From Anaerolineae bacterium (GTDB lineage: Bacteria; Chloroflexota; Anaerolineae; J102), in contig JALXCB010000162.1 in NCBI GenBank assembly GCA_026991225.1, forward strand, positions 1 through 39,142: a DNA stretch of 39,142 bases. The letters run 5' to 3'. The notes beneath the pieces are model-generated. The model was given only the letters and a program-made list of their open reading frames with translations, was not told the DNA's origin and searched no databases. Both the position numbers and the translations under genes were made by a program. Shown here piece after piece: positions 31,659 to 39,142 of this stretch; the first letter of the stretch is position 1, and every line of letters begins with the position of its first letter.

Positions 31659-32902
31659 GCCTCATAGCCTCCGAGTATCAGGGTGCTGTTGTGGCCGCCA
31701 AAGCCAAAGGAGTTGCTCATCACGTATTTGAGCTTTTTGGGGCGGGCCTGATTGGGAACATAATCCAGGTCGAGTTCAGGATCGGGATTTTCGTAGTTGA
31801 TGGTGGGGGGGATGACGCTGTCGCGGATGGCGAGCAGGGAGAAAATGGCCTCGATCGCGCCCGCCGCGCCCAACAAATGCCCCGTCACCGATTTGGTGGA
31901 GCTGATGGGAACCTGATAAGCGTACTCACCGAAAACGGCTTTGATGGCCTTGGTCTCCGAAATATCGTTCAACCGGGTGCTGGTGCCATGGGCGTTGATA
32001 TAGTCGATATCCTCCGGCTGCAAGCCCGCACTTTCCAGAGCCCGCTGCATGGATTCAATAGCGCCCAGGGCGTCCTCGCGGGGAGCGGTGATATGGTAGG
32101 CGTCCTCCGTGGCGCTATATCCCAATACTTCGCCATAAATGCGCGCGCCCCTGGCCCGGGCATGGTCCAGGCTCTCCAGCACGAGGATGGCCGCGCCCTC
32201 CGCCAGCACAAACCCATCCCTGTCTCGCTCGAAGGGACGGGACGCCTTATTGGGCTCCTCATTGCGACGAGACAGCGCTCCCGTGCGATCGAACGCCGCC
32301 ACCGTAAAACGATGGAATCCAAATTCGACCCCTCCCGTGATCATCACGTCGGCCTCCCCGCGGGCGATGGCGTTGTACGCCTCCCCTACGCCATAATTGC
32401 CCGAGGCGCACGCGCCAACCACGCCGAAGTTCTTGCCCCGGAAGCCATATTCGATAGCCACCATGCCCGGAGCGGAGTCGATGAGCATCGCGGGCACTGT
32501 AAAGGGGCTCACGCGACGCGGGCCCTTGGCCAGCAGGGTGTCATAGCCATCCAACAGAGCATTGACACCTCCAATAGCCGAGCCCAGGATGACCCCCGCC
32601 CGGGCAGGATCCACCTGAGCAGGGTCCAGGCCCGAATCGGCCATGGCGTCGCGGGCAATGGCGAGAGTGTGGGAGATATAGCGGCCGTAGCGTCGAACAA
32701 TTTGTTTCCCCACACGCTTCGCGACATCAAAACCATCGATGCCGGCGACAAAACGCGTGTTCAAGTCCGATGCATCGAAACTGGTGATGGGACTGACATT
32801 GGGGCGTCCTTCGAGCACATTTTTCCAGATGGTTTCGACGTCGTGGCCTACAGAACAGACCGCTCCGACGCCGGTGACGACCACGCGATTTTTTTCAGGC
32901 AT
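31655..32902 (-). CDS. fabF: Beta-ketoacyl-ACP synthase II
   Basis: A 415-residue elongating condensing enzyme. Active site: Cys165 (VGACASGNYG), His305 (NAHGTSTRLND), Lys337 and His342 (TKSVTGHLLGAAG). The N-terminal VVVTGVGAVCSVG and C-terminal NSFGFGGHNSTLIL are standard. GAGGAAAAGG precedes the ATG. It forms a two-gene coupled operon with fabH; ACP, fabD and fabG, which usually accompany them, are absent. Confidence 0.95.
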   Translation of the reverse strand: MPEKNRVVVTGVGAVCSVGHDVETIWKNVLEGRPNVSPITSFDASDLNTRFVAGIDGFDVAKRVGKQIVRRYGRYISHTLAIARDAMADSGLDPAQVDPARAGVILGSAIGGVNALLDGYDTLLAKGPRRVSPFTVPAMLIDSAPGMVAIEYGFRGKNFGVVGACASGNYGVGEAYNAIARGEADVMITGGVEFGFHRFTVAAFDRTGALSRRNEEPNKASRPFERDRDGFVLAEGAAILVLESLDHARARGARIYGEVLGYSATEDAYHITAPREDALGAIESMQRALESAGLQPEDIDYINAHGTSTRLNDISETKAIKAVFGEYAYQVPISSTKSVTGHLLGAAGAIEAIFSLLAIRDSVIPPTINYENPDPELDLDYVPNQARPKKLKYVMSNSFGFGGHNSTLILGGYEA

Positions 32903-33130
32903 TTTTCCTTTTCCTCAATGATGACAACCATGGATTGATAATGGAATGAGTCAATTGGATAACACCTCAGGTCACACAAAGACGCGCCGAACCCGCCCAT
33001 CTCGGACGTAACTCCCACAAAAAGGAATTTATCTTACGGAAAGATCGTAATTTAGATCATGGAAGATTTCAAAATCAATGCGATAATGAGGATATCTGTA
33101 TTTCCCTCTCGAACTCATCTGGAGAACCTT

Positions 33131-33688
33131 ATGCGCGTACCTGTCGACTTGGGCGTCTATGGCGAGTATCTGCACTATGGCATGCCCCTGGCCTTAGTGA
33201 CAGTTCTCGAGGACGATGGCTCCGTCAACGTCACCACAATCGCTTCCATCACCCCCCTGCCCGGAGAGCCTTCCCGCCTGGTCATGGGCATCCTGGCCGA
33301 AAATTACACCAGCCAGTTGGTGGAAGAGCAAAAGGAATTTGTGGTCAACTTCATCACGCCCGAAATGAGAAGCATCGCCCGGGCGTGCGGCTCCTACTCG
33401 GGCAAGGACGCCAACAAGATGGAAATCTGCGATCTCCATCCCCTGCCCGCCAGATACGTGAAAGCGCCCCTGTTGGAGGAATGCCCGCTCAATATCGAAT
33501 GTCAGGTGGAGCATGTGTTGAAGGTCGATGACCTGTACCTGTTCGTCTCCAAAATCCTGGTGCTGGAAGTGGCGCCCGAACTCTCCGACGGCCGCAACGG
33601 CGTTCAGGTCGACAAACTGGCATTGTTGTTCTACGCCTTCGGTCACACCTTCGCCCGCGGCCCCATGGTCGGCCACGGGCCAATTTAG
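33131..33688 (+). CDS. Flavin reductase family protein (FMN-binding split barrel)
   Basis: A 185-residue protein. ATG 33131 with GGAG seven bases upstream starts RVPVDLGVYGEYLHYGMPLA; an earlier in-frame ATG (33059) has no ribosome site. VTTIASITPLPGEPSRLVMG and NYTSQLVEEQKEFVVNFITP match the family's FMN-binding strands. Relatives are flavin reductases, FMN-binding oxygenase partners or store FMN as flavoredoxins. The gene stands alone, divergent from fabF. TGCGATAAT about 40 bases upstream could be an extended -10. Confidence 0.85.
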   Translation: MRVPVDLGVYGEYLHYGMPLALVTVLEDDGSVNVTTIASITPLPGEPSRLVMGILAENYTSQLVEEQKEFVVNFITPEMRSIARACGSYSGKDANKMEICDLHPLPARYVKAPLLEECPLNIECQVEHVLKVDDLYLFVSKILVLEVAPELSDGRNGVQVDKLALLFYAFGHTFARGPMVGHGPI

Positions 33689-33726
33689 CCTTCGGCGGAT
33701 AACCTCATCGATTCCAATGATTGCCA

Positions 33727-33838
33727 GCCAGATTGGCGCGGGAAGCCGAGTTTGTGATGCGTAATGCGTGATGCGTAAGGACCTCACGGATTACGTATCA
33801 CAGCGTTACGCCCGCAGCCGCCTCGCCCAGCCTTGATC
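33727..33838. repeat. TAATGCG palindromic family, copy
   Basis: 'gatgcgtaatgcgtgatgcg' followed by 'ctcacggattacgtatcac' and 'gcgttacgcccgcagccgcc', the same arrangement as 19425-19510. The preceding 'ggcgcgggaagccg' also matches. Confidence 0.65.
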
Positions 33839-33874
33839 CGACGTTCCTCAATCCTGACCCAAATCCTACAACTC

Positions 33875-34174
33875 ATGATCACCTTCACCCTGCAACTCCC
33901 TCCTCTTTCCGATGACCAGCAATTCCAACTGGAAGAAGCCTTGCTGAAAGTGCCGCGCGTGGACGCCTTCGGCATGGATGCAGGCACCGGGCTCTTCACC
34001 GTGTCCGCCGCGAAGGAGACCCTGCGCGACCTGGTGGCGACCCTGTACGGTTGGGCCTCCAATTATCCGGGCATGTTGCTGCAAACCGCGGTGGCCTGCG
34101 GCGAGGAGGACGCCATGATCTTGGGCAAACACTCGCCTAACGACATGATTCACTACCTGGCGGGCTGTGCGTGA
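33875..34174 (+). CDS. Conserved-looking 99-residue protein of unknown function
   Basis: ATG 33875 opens a 99-codon frame whose TGA overlaps the GTG start of the FemAB-like gene, implying coupling. MITFTLQLPPLSDDQQFQLEEALLKVP shows a beta strand and a helix, then VDAFGMDAGTGLFTVSAAKETLRDLVATL, a beta-alpha pattern. The predicted fold alternates strand and helix, like a small ferredoxin-like or ACT-like domain, but I recognise no family. No signal peptide or metal motif. No ribosome site is evident; the frame can extend to 33833. Confidence 0.6.
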   Translation: MITFTLQLPPLSDDQQFQLEEALLKVPRVDAFGMDAGTGLFTVSAAKETLRDLVATLYGWASNYPGMLLQTAVACGEEDAMILGKHSPNDMIHYLAGCA

Positions 34175-35217
34175 TCCCGGACGTTCGCACCAGTCAATCG
34201 CCCGGATGGGATGACCAGGTCTGGGATGCGTTCGTGGAGGCGCATCCGCGCGGGCATTTCTTGCAGCTCAGCGGTTGGGGCGCGTTCAAGGAGGCGTTCG
34301 GGTGGGAGTCGGTGCGGGTGGGGCTGGTGGAGAATGGCCGGCTGACCGCGGGCGCGCAGATCCTCTTCCGTCCTCTGGCCCGCCTGCCCCTCGCGCCCCG
34401 CTTCGCCTACATTCCCAAAGGCCCGGTGGTGGATTGGGACGACCCCGCGCGGGTGGAGGCGCTGTTTCGGGCCATCGACGCCGCGGCCCGCAGTCAGTGC
34501 GCGGCCATGCTGCGCGTCGAGCCCGAACTGCGGAACGCGCCCGAGCATCGCGCCCGGCTTCAGGCGCTGGGCCTCGCCCCATCCCCCCGTTGGATTCAGC
34601 CCCGAACCACGGTCTGGATCGACCTCGCGGCGGACGAAGAGGCCATCCTCAAGCGCATGAAGCAGAAATGGCGCTACAATGTGCGACTGGCCGGGCGCAA
34701 GGGGGTGGTCGTGCGCGAGGGGAACGAGGCCGACGTGGAAGCGTTCATCGCGCTGATGCAGGTGACGGGGGAGCGCAAGGACTTCGGCGTCCACGCGCCC
34801 GACTATTATCGCACATTCTGGCGCATCTTCGCGCCCGCGGGCCGGGCCGCGCTGCTGCTGGCCGCGTATGAAGATGAGCCTCTGGCCGGGATCATGGTGG
34901 GGCGTTCGGGCCGGCGCGCCTACTACTTCTACGGCGCTTCGGGCAACAAGCATCGCAATCTCATGCCCAGCCATCTGCTGCAATGGGAGGCCATGCGCTG
35001 GGCCAAGGCCCGCGGCTGCACCGGCTATGACCTGTGGGGCGTTCCCGACGCCGTGGCCGACGACCCCGACGCGCCCATTCCCGACCCGCCCAAGGGTATG
35101 TGGGGCGTGTGGCGCTTCAAGCGGGGCTTTGGCGGCCAGGTCGTACGCTATGTGGGCGCGTGGGACAAGGGCTACTGGCCGGGCGTGTTGGCCGCCGCCC
35201 GCAGGCTGCATGTGTGA
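34171..35217 (+). CDS. FemAB/FemX-type peptidyltransferase (lipid II bridge ligase family)
   Basis: A 348-residue protein with two GNAT-like domains. The N-terminal part has HFLQLSGWGAFKEAFGW, typical of FemX/MurM. The central KRMKQKWRYNVRLAGRKGV is the conserved K.K.R.NIR-like segment, and RRAYYFYGASGNKHRNLMPS with LLQWEAMRWAKARGCTGYDL is the aminoacyl-transfer core. Such proteins add amino acids from aminoacyl-tRNA to peptidoglycan precursors; related Fem proteins also conjugate other small molecules. Start GTG 34171 overlaps the stop of the upstream 99-residue gene, suggesting joint function. Confidence 0.88.
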   Translation: MIPDVRTSQSPGWDDQVWDAFVEAHPRGHFLQLSGWGAFKEAFGWESVRVGLVENGRLTAGAQILFRPLARLPLAPRFAYIPKGPVVDWDDPARVEALFRAIDAAARSQCAAMLRVEPELRNAPEHRARLQALGLAPSPRWIQPRTTVWIDLAADEEAILKRMKQKWRYNVRLAGRKGVVVREGNEADVEAFIALMQVTGERKDFGVHAPDYYRTFWRIFAPAGRAALLLAAYEDEPLAGIMVGRSGRRAYYFYGASGNKHRNLMPSHLLQWEAMRWAKARGCTGYDLWGVPDAVADDPDAPIPDPPKGMWGVWRFKRGFGGQVVRYVGAWDKGYWPGVLAAARRLHV

Positions 35218-35403
35218 GCACCATCCAATTGCTCACTGTTCGTAACGATACATGCCCCCCTTGTAGCCAGGTCAAAAAACCATGAAGACACGAAGGCGCA
35301 AAGATGCGAAGGGGAACATATAAGATTTTCTTCGTGGCTTCTTGCGACCTAAAATCGAGTACGTTAGCAACCCCACTGAACACTGAATACTGGCTTTACT
35401 GCA
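35218..35403. repeat. Decayed MITE remnant before the FGE fragment
   Basis: 'ccatgaagacacgaaggcgc' and 'ttcttcgtggcttcttgcga' are the arms of the GTAAC-ended MITE family, and 'agtacgttagca' (35359-35370) matches its right end minus the last five bases. No target duplication remains. 35371-35400 ('cccactgaacactgaatact') belongs to the ACTGA-type repeats. Confidence 0.5.
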
Positions 35404-35706
35404 AAAAGTGAAACAGGCATCCGCGGAATCAGCCTCGTGGGCATGTTCCCCGACGGCGCCAGCCCCTACGGCTGCCTGGATATGAGCGGAAATGTGTGGG
35501 AATGGACGTTGAGCAAAGCCAAAAAATACCCGTACAGGTCCGATGATGGCCGGGAGAAAATCGATAAATCAGATGATCCTCGTGTGTTGCGTGGCGGTTC
35601 GTTCGTCGTCGGTCTGCATTACGCGCGGTGCGCCGTCCGCCTCGACTCCCGTCCGCTCATCTGGAACTTCAGCTTTGGTTTTCGTGGGGTCGTTCCCGGA
35701 AGTTGA
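35404..35706 (+). pseudogene. C-terminal fragment of a formylglycine-generating-enzyme (SUMF1) domain protein
   Basis: In frame, TGIRGISLVGMFPDGASPYG, then CLDMSGNVWEWT, VLRGGSFVVGLHYARCAVRL and FSFGFRGVV match the C-terminal half of FGE-sulfatase domains. The N-terminal half is missing: a repeat remnant ends just upstream at 35370. Only GTG 35437 is available as a start, and the copper-binding cysteine region is not complete. It is almost certainly non-functional. Confidence 0.75.
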
Positions 35707-35876
35707 TCTCTGGACTCTGGAACCTCTGCCCCCCTCCAACCTCCCCTCGGACTTCGACCCCCTCCCGTCCTTCCCCGCGAAGCGGGGGAGAGGATGCTGT
35801 CGAGCGAATCGGCGCGGTAAAACCTCTCTCCCCCGAAGCGAGCGGAGCGAGTATCGGGGGGCTGGAGAGGGGGCAG
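35707..35876. repeat. Repeat sequence after the FGE fragment
   Basis: GC-rich hairpin sequence, e.g. 'cccccgaagcgagcggagcg' followed by 'agtatcgggggg', related to 'ccccgatactcgctccgctc' at 19905-19930. No gene is supported here. Confidence 0.45.
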
Positions 35877-36044
35877 CTACCTCAACCCCTCCTGCGACAA
35901 CGCCAGCACATGGCCCGCGTTTTCCTGGGTGATCAGGCTGGGGCCCGTGAGGATGATCTTGGTGGCGGGGCGGCTTGCGTTGACCAGGTATTGGGTGAGA
36001 TCATGATGGTGAGATAGCCCTACCAGTACCAGCTTATCCCTCAT
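35877..36044 (-). CDS. Possible 55-residue ORF coupled to the PyrD-like gene
   Basis: ATG 36044 overlaps the end of the PyrD-like gene by 11 bases and reads MRDKLVLVGLSHHHDLTQYL, then a KIILTGPSLITQEN stretch, ending at TAG 35877 where repeat DNA starts. It could be translated through coupling. No family is recognised and its end falls at a repeat boundary, so it may be a truncated larger gene or spurious. Confidence 0.35.
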   Translation of the reverse strand: MRDKLVLVGLSHHHDLTQYLVNASRPATKIILTGPSLITQENAGHVLALSQEGLR

Positions 36045-36867
36045 CCTCTTCGGGCATGAAGGGTCGAATGTTGATGGACAGACGTCGGGCCGCGGCCGGG
36101 TCGCGCCACACCAGCCCGCGAATGGCGACGGCGCTGGCTCCCATCTCCAGACAAAGAAGGGCGTCATCCAGGGAATAGACGCCGCCCGCGGCGATGATGG
36201 GTGCGCCCAGGTCGAGTTCGGCCAGCAGGCTCAGGGCCCGCAGGGTGAAGGGAAAGGCCGCGGGCCCGGCCAGGGGCGCTTCCACCAGGGTCTTGCTCGC
36301 GGGATAGGCCGCGGGCGGGGGCGTCCCCACGATGAGCGCGTCCGCGCCGGCGATGAGCGCGGTGCGGGCGAGATAGGCTGCGCGGGTGACGGGCAGACGG
36401 GCGAGGATGGGCAGGGGCGTGGCCCGGCGCGCGGCGGCGATGAAGGCTGCGGTCTCGCTGAGATTGACATTCTCCGATACCGTGAGCTCGATCCCGGCGA
36501 TGACCTCTTCCAACTCCTCCAGATGCGCAGCCATCCACGCCCGATCGCCCGGCTCGCCTCCGGCCAGGGAGAGGATGACGGGGACGTCCAGGCGGCGCCA
36601 CGCGCGGGCCTGGCTTTCAACCAGCCGCCGAAAGCCGGGATTGTGACCGCCGGTGTCCAGCAGAAACCCGCCCGGAATCTCCGCCACCCGCGGCTGAGGA
36701 CGGCCCTTGCGCGGGGTCAGGGAGACGGGCGCGGTGATGATGGCCCCGAAAGCCTCGGGCCGCAGTCCGGGCGGCCACGTGTCACCATAGCCCACCGCGC
36801 CGCTGCCTGCGAGGAGGAGCGAATCGACATAAAGGCCGAGTTTGTTCTGGGGAGCAAGGTTGAGCAT
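36034..36867 (-). CDS. Dihydroorotate-dehydrogenase-like flavoprotein lacking catalytic residues
   Basis: A 277-residue protein with the length and layout of class 1 DHODH (N-terminal NKLGLYVDSLLLAGSGAVGYG, then FGAIITAPVSLTPRKGRPQP, GGFLLDTGGHNPGF and the late PIIAAGGVYSLDDALLCLEMG phosphate-binding loop). Key positions differ: the family SCPN loop with the catalytic Cys reads SENVN (131-135), the active-site Lys of the K(S/T)xTLxPR segment is Ala-Pro (45-47), the KL of VKLSP is RL (157-158) and the loop after SCPN is shortened. It may have changed its reaction or lost it. The start ATG 36867 is chosen at MLNLAPQNK. It follows the PyrK-like gene by 43 bases. Confidence 0.75.
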   Translation of the reverse strand: MLNLAPQNKLGLYVDSLLLAGSGAVGYGDTWPPGLRPEAFGAIITAPVSLTPRKGRPQPRVAEIPGGFLLDTGGHNPGFRRLVESQARAWRRLDVPVILSLAGGEPGDRAWMAAHLEELEEVIAGIELTVSENVNLSETAAFIAAARRATPLPILARLPVTRAAYLARTALIAGADALIVGTPPPAAYPASKTLVEAPLAGPAAFPFTLRALSLLAELDLGAPIIAAGGVYSLDDALLCLEMGASAVAIRGLVWRDPAAARRLSINIRPFMPEEDEG

Positions 36868-36910
36868 GAGGTCGTGCGGTCGCGCAGTCGTTTGGTCGCG
36901 TGGTCGGAGG

Positions 36911-37681
36911 TCAGCGGAGGATATCGACCAGGTCGAAGATGGGGCCGCGCAGGCAGACGCGGCGGCGACCGCCCGCCACGTCCGCGGCGCAGGCCTGGCA
37001 GGCGCCAAACCCGCAGAGGAAGTCAGTCTGGTAGAGGGCCTGGGCGTAGCCCCGGGGCAGGATCACCCGCGCGTCTTCGATGGCCCGGGCCAGAAAGCGA
37101 TAGAAATCCATGCCGCCCACAGCCATCACCGCGTCGGCCCAGGTCAGCAGGTCGGGCAGGAGAGGACGCAAGTCGCCGCGTCGCCCGGCGCTGCCATCCA
37201 GCGTGGCCACATGGTATTCCACCGACAGGGGCAGGTCCCGGGCGGGGATGGTCTGGCGTCGGGTGGTCGCCTCCACGGCCAGAGCCACGCCCACGCCGCG
37301 GGCTGAGGCCGCGCGCACCAGGGGCAGCAGGGCCCAGGCTGCGTCTCCCTGGCCCAGGCAGAGGATGCGGCGGGCATGGTCGGGCAGGCTGAATCCCTGG
37401 CCCACCGGGCCCAGTGCGTCCACTTCCGTCCCTTCCGCGGCCATGCGTAGCCAGGCCCGGCCCCGGTCCGCGTCGGGCGCGAGGCGGATGCGAAAGGTTG
37501 CTTCGTCGATGGCGATGGGGTGGAAGGTGCGGCGCAGGAAGGGATCCAGGCTCCAGCCCGTCTGGATGAGCACGGCCTGGCCGGGGTGAAGCTGTCGAGC
37601 CAGGTCTGGCGCGTGCAGGCGCAGGATGTGAACCGCGCCGCGCGTTTCCCGCTCCTGAATCCGCGCTCGAACCTGGATCAT
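36911..37681 (-). CDS. PyrK-like iron-sulfur flavoprotein (electron-transfer subunit)
   Basis: A 256-residue protein with an N-terminal FAD-binding barrel (RGAVHILRLHAPDLARQLHP), an NAD-type nucleotide domain (ARRILCLGQGDAAWALLPLV, ADAVMAVGGMDFYRFLA) and a C-terminal 2Fe-2S ligand set: Cys223, Cys228, Cys231 and Cys243 (CGFGACQAC, then VCLRG). The [2Fe-2S] motif is intact. The RxYS/RPIS flavin motif reads RRTFHPI (50-56). PyrK normally shuttles electrons from the PyrDB subunit to NAD. It lies directly before the PyrD-like gene and 12 bases after the Crp/Fnr gene, forming one operon. Confidence 0.85.
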   Translation of the reverse strand: MIQVRARIQERETRGAVHILRLHAPDLARQLHPGQAVLIQTGWSLDPFLRRTFHPIAIDEATFRIRLAPDADRGRAWLRMAAEGTEVDALGPVGQGFSLPDHARRILCLGQGDAAWALLPLVRAASARGVGVALAVEATTRRQTIPARDLPLSVEYHVATLDGSAGRRGDLRPLLPDLLTWADAVMAVGGMDFYRFLARAIEDARVILPRGYAQALYQTDFLCGFGACQACAADVAGGRRRVCLRGPIFDLVDILR

Positions 37682-37693
37682 GCTCCCTCGACC

Positions 37694-38437
37694 TCACTTC
37701 CCCCGGGCGATGGCTTCCAACCCCTCGACATCGAGCAGAATGGTGCGTCCCTTGTAGTTGCGAATCAACCCCTCTTTGCGGAAGCGGCTCATCACCCGAA
37801 TGGCGGTCTCCACCGTCGTGCCGGTCATTTCCGCGATATCCTGGCGGGTGAGATGGATGTCGATCATGAGGCCTTCGCCTTCGGGCGCGGGCGCGCCCCC
37901 CAGGTCATTCAGGCGCAACAAGGCCCGGGCGATGCGCTGTTCCACCCGATCCACAGCCAGACTGCGCACGAGTTCGGTGCACAGGCGCAGCCGCCGATTC
38001 AGTTCCAGGATGACCTCGAAGGAGACCTCGGGATAGCGATGGATGATGGTCATCAGGTCGTTGCGGGCGATGGTGACCACCGCTGTTTCCTCCAGCGTCA
38101 CCGCGGTCATGGAATAAGGGCGGCCATCGAACACCGCCATCTCCCCGATGAGTTGCCCCGGCCCCAGCACCGTCACCACCACGTCTCGTCCCTGATCGGT
38201 GTGGCGCACCAGCTTCACCCGCCCGCTCCAGATGATGTAGAGGGCCTCGGGCGGGTCCCCTTGAAAAAAGAGATAAGAGTCCGCGGGATAGCAATGACCA
38301 TGAAGAAACTGCACCACGTCCCGCCAATCCGCATCGGAAAGGGATTTGAACAAAGGCGTGGTGCGCACCGCTTTCATCATCTCCCGCTTCATCTTCTCCA
38401 GGCGGGAGCTGGTGCGGCTGGGAGCAGTTTTCTTCAT
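37694..38437 (-). CDS. Crp/Fnr-family transcriptional regulator
   Basis: A 247-residue protein with an N-terminal cyclic-nucleotide-binding-like domain (PADSYLFFQGDPPEALYIIW, then GQLIGEMAVFDGRPYSMTA) and a C-terminal Crp-type HTH (LTRQDIAEMTGTTVETAIRV, then SRFRKEGLIRN). It lacks the N-terminal cysteine cluster of oxygen-sensing Fnr, so it is not an Fe-S sensor of that type. Being first in the operon with the PyrK/PyrD-like genes, it may regulate them. TG-A-TAAAAT ends six bases before the ATG, so its mRNA is probably leaderless. Confidence 0.92.
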   Translation of the reverse strand: MKKTAPSRTSSRLEKMKREMMKAVRTTPLFKSLSDADWRDVVQFLHGHCYPADSYLFFQGDPPEALYIIWSGRVKLVRHTDQGRDVVVTVLGPGQLIGEMAVFDGRPYSMTAVTLEETAVVTIARNDLMTIIHRYPEVSFEVILELNRRLRLCTELVRSLAVDRVEQRIARALLRLNDLGGAPAPEGEGLMIDIHLTRQDIAEMTGTTVETAIRVMSRFRKEGLIRNYKGRTILLDVEGLEAIARGK

Positions 38438-38902
38438 AAACCTATTTTATCATAACTTCCCCCACCCGGCCTAGAACGTGAGTCCGATTACATTCAAGGG
38501 GCGAGAAGCCGATTGAGTCTTGTGCGACATGGCTCGCCGATACGAACGAAAACGGCGGGGCGCGTAGCCCCGTAACCCGGTAGACCAGGAAACCAGGGAA
38601 ACCAGGCCGTTTGGCTCACCCTCCCGGTCTACTGGTCTACCGGTTTACTGGTTTCCTGGTCTGCTAAACTAAACGCATTTTGAAATCAGGTGTTTTCGGC
38701 CTCGGCCACCCGGAGACTTCATGATACTGTTGGCAAACCTCAAGCAGGACCCCCGGCATGGCTAACACCAACGTGCAGGTGGACGGGCTCCCGCCCGCGG
38801 TTCTAGCCCGCGATTTCGGGCGCAGGGGCGGCTCGGGCCTCGGGTCGGACGAGGCGGCCGCGCGCCGAGGGGATATTTTTCTACCTCCCACGCCATCGGT
38901 GC
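38438..38902. repeat. Repeat mosaic before the terminal lipoprotein gene
   Basis: Includes a 'ggtagaccaggaaaccaggg' inverted repeat (38555-38663, relative at 19291-19393), a TAAACTAAACGCA terminus (38665-38677) and then 'cggcctcggccacccggaga' leading to TTCAT followed by GATACTGTTGG (from 38720). The part from 38780 to 38900 is GC-rich with small palindromes and no recognised gene. Confidence 0.5.
38444..38449 (-). promoter_or_regulatory. Extended -10 box, leaderless promoter of the Crp/Fnr gene
   Basis: Minus-strand TGATAAAAT (TG-A-TAAAAT) with six bases to ATG 38437. No -35 or Shine-Dalgarno is apparent. Confidence 0.5.
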
Positions 38903-38908
38903 TATACT
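38903..38908 (+). promoter_or_regulatory. Extended -10 box, leaderless promoter of the terminal lipoprotein
   Basis: TGCTATACT (TG-C-TATACT) ends seven bases before ATG 38916, leaving almost no leader. Confidence 0.5.
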
Positions 38909-38915
38909 GCCCCCC

Positions 38916-39142
38916 ATGCCTCGTCGATTTCGCATCCCCGCCCGCGCCCGCCTGATTTTGCCTCTCCTCGTCGCCACAGCGCTGCTTGCCGCCTGCGGCC
39001 GCGGGCCCGCGCCCGACGCCGCCCCTTTGCCGGACGATCAGCCCGCTCTGGCCGCCAACCCGGCCTCGCCCGCACCGCCATCCCCCACCCCCACCCTCTC
39101 GACCCGCACCCCCGCCCCCCTCACCCCGCAGCCCGCCGCCCC
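38916..39142 (+). CDS. Lipoprotein (N-terminal part, runs off the window)
   Basis: The frame starts MPRRFRIPARARLILPLL, a type II signal peptide, with lipobox LLAAC (Cys27) followed by GRGPAPDAAP. The next 50 residues are an Ala/Pro/Ser/Thr-rich linker (SPAPPSPTPTLSTRTPAP), typical of surface lipoproteins that hold a binding or enzymatic domain away from the membrane. The functional domain lies beyond the window end at 39142, so no role can be named. It is likely anchored on the outer face of the cytoplasmic membrane. It has its own promoter-like -10 immediately upstream. Confidence 0.7.
   Translation, partial: MPRRFRIPARARLILPLLVATALLAACGRGPAPDAAPLPDDQPALAANPASPAPPSPTPTLSTRTPAPLTPQPAA

Noticed and set aside
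35242-35370. Fifth intact GTAAC MITE
   Set aside because: Internal arms match, but neither full terminus nor an 8-bp duplication is present, so it is only a remnant.

Overview
The window looks like a chromosomal segment of a high-GC bacterium. I infer an uncultured Chloroflexota (Anaerolineae-like) from the combination of an LCP protein, a FemAB-type ligase, a Flp-type pilin, a MazG protein with an N-terminal methylase domain, DUF951 and very repeat-rich spacers; no rRNA or taxonomic marker is present to prove it. Most genes are ordinary housekeeping genes in short operons. There is no transposase, integrase, prophage or CRISPR array.

Layout. 1-2400: an orphan C-terminal Rhs module with a translationally coupled membrane-anchored partner, embedded in repeats. 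2419-3135: DUF72 protein. 3704-8681 (minus): tig, then clpP-clpX-modE-like-tupA, i.e. protein folding and proteolysis followed by oxyanion (tungstate) sensing and binding. 9572-11669: a cyclase-family metal hydrolase convergent with a MazG-type NTP pyrophosphohydrolase. 11711-11973: two CAT-anticodon tRNAs behind a consensus promoter. 12243-13490: secreted alpha/beta hydrolase. 13987-14917: polyprenol-phosphate-mannose-synthase-like GT2 plus a 54-residue Flp-like pilin. 15377-19285 (plus): comF, then infC-rpmI-rplT-SpoU methylase-metF. 20118-24541: LCP cell-wall ligase, DUF951-MFS pair, PAP2 phosphatase. 24642-32902 (minus): thrC, argH, aldo/keto reductase with universal stress protein, Nudix/NrtR-like protein, fabF-fabH. 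33131-35217 (plus): flavin reductase, a 99-residue unknown protein and a FemAB ligase. 35404-35706: a formylglycine-generating-enzyme fragment. 35877-38437 (minus): Crp/Fnr regulator, PyrK-like and PyrD-like proteins and a possible small ORF. 38916-end: a lipoprotein running off the window.

The striking part is the spacers. Nearly every gap over 150 bp is filled by small non-coding elements of several families, many with clear termini: a family with GTAAC ends and perfect 8-bp target duplications (four copies, IS66-like in its hallmarks), a TA-flanked family (two copies), an element whose 7-bp duplication contains the tupA stop codon, a hairpin array between 12-bp direct repeats, and a multi-hairpin module (three complete copies) whose stems differ in sequence but stay paired. 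A further element, with GATACTGTTGG ends, sits at TTCA in the apex of such hairpins. Several elements abut or form the stop codons of neighbouring genes.

Expression signals are also informative: infC has no ATG/GTG/TTG start that preserves its N-terminus and appears to start at ATA, and several genes (mazG, the LCP gene, the DUF951 gene, the Crp/Fnr gene, the terminal lipoprotein) have a -10 box only 6-8 bases before the start codon, as expected for leaderless mRNAs.
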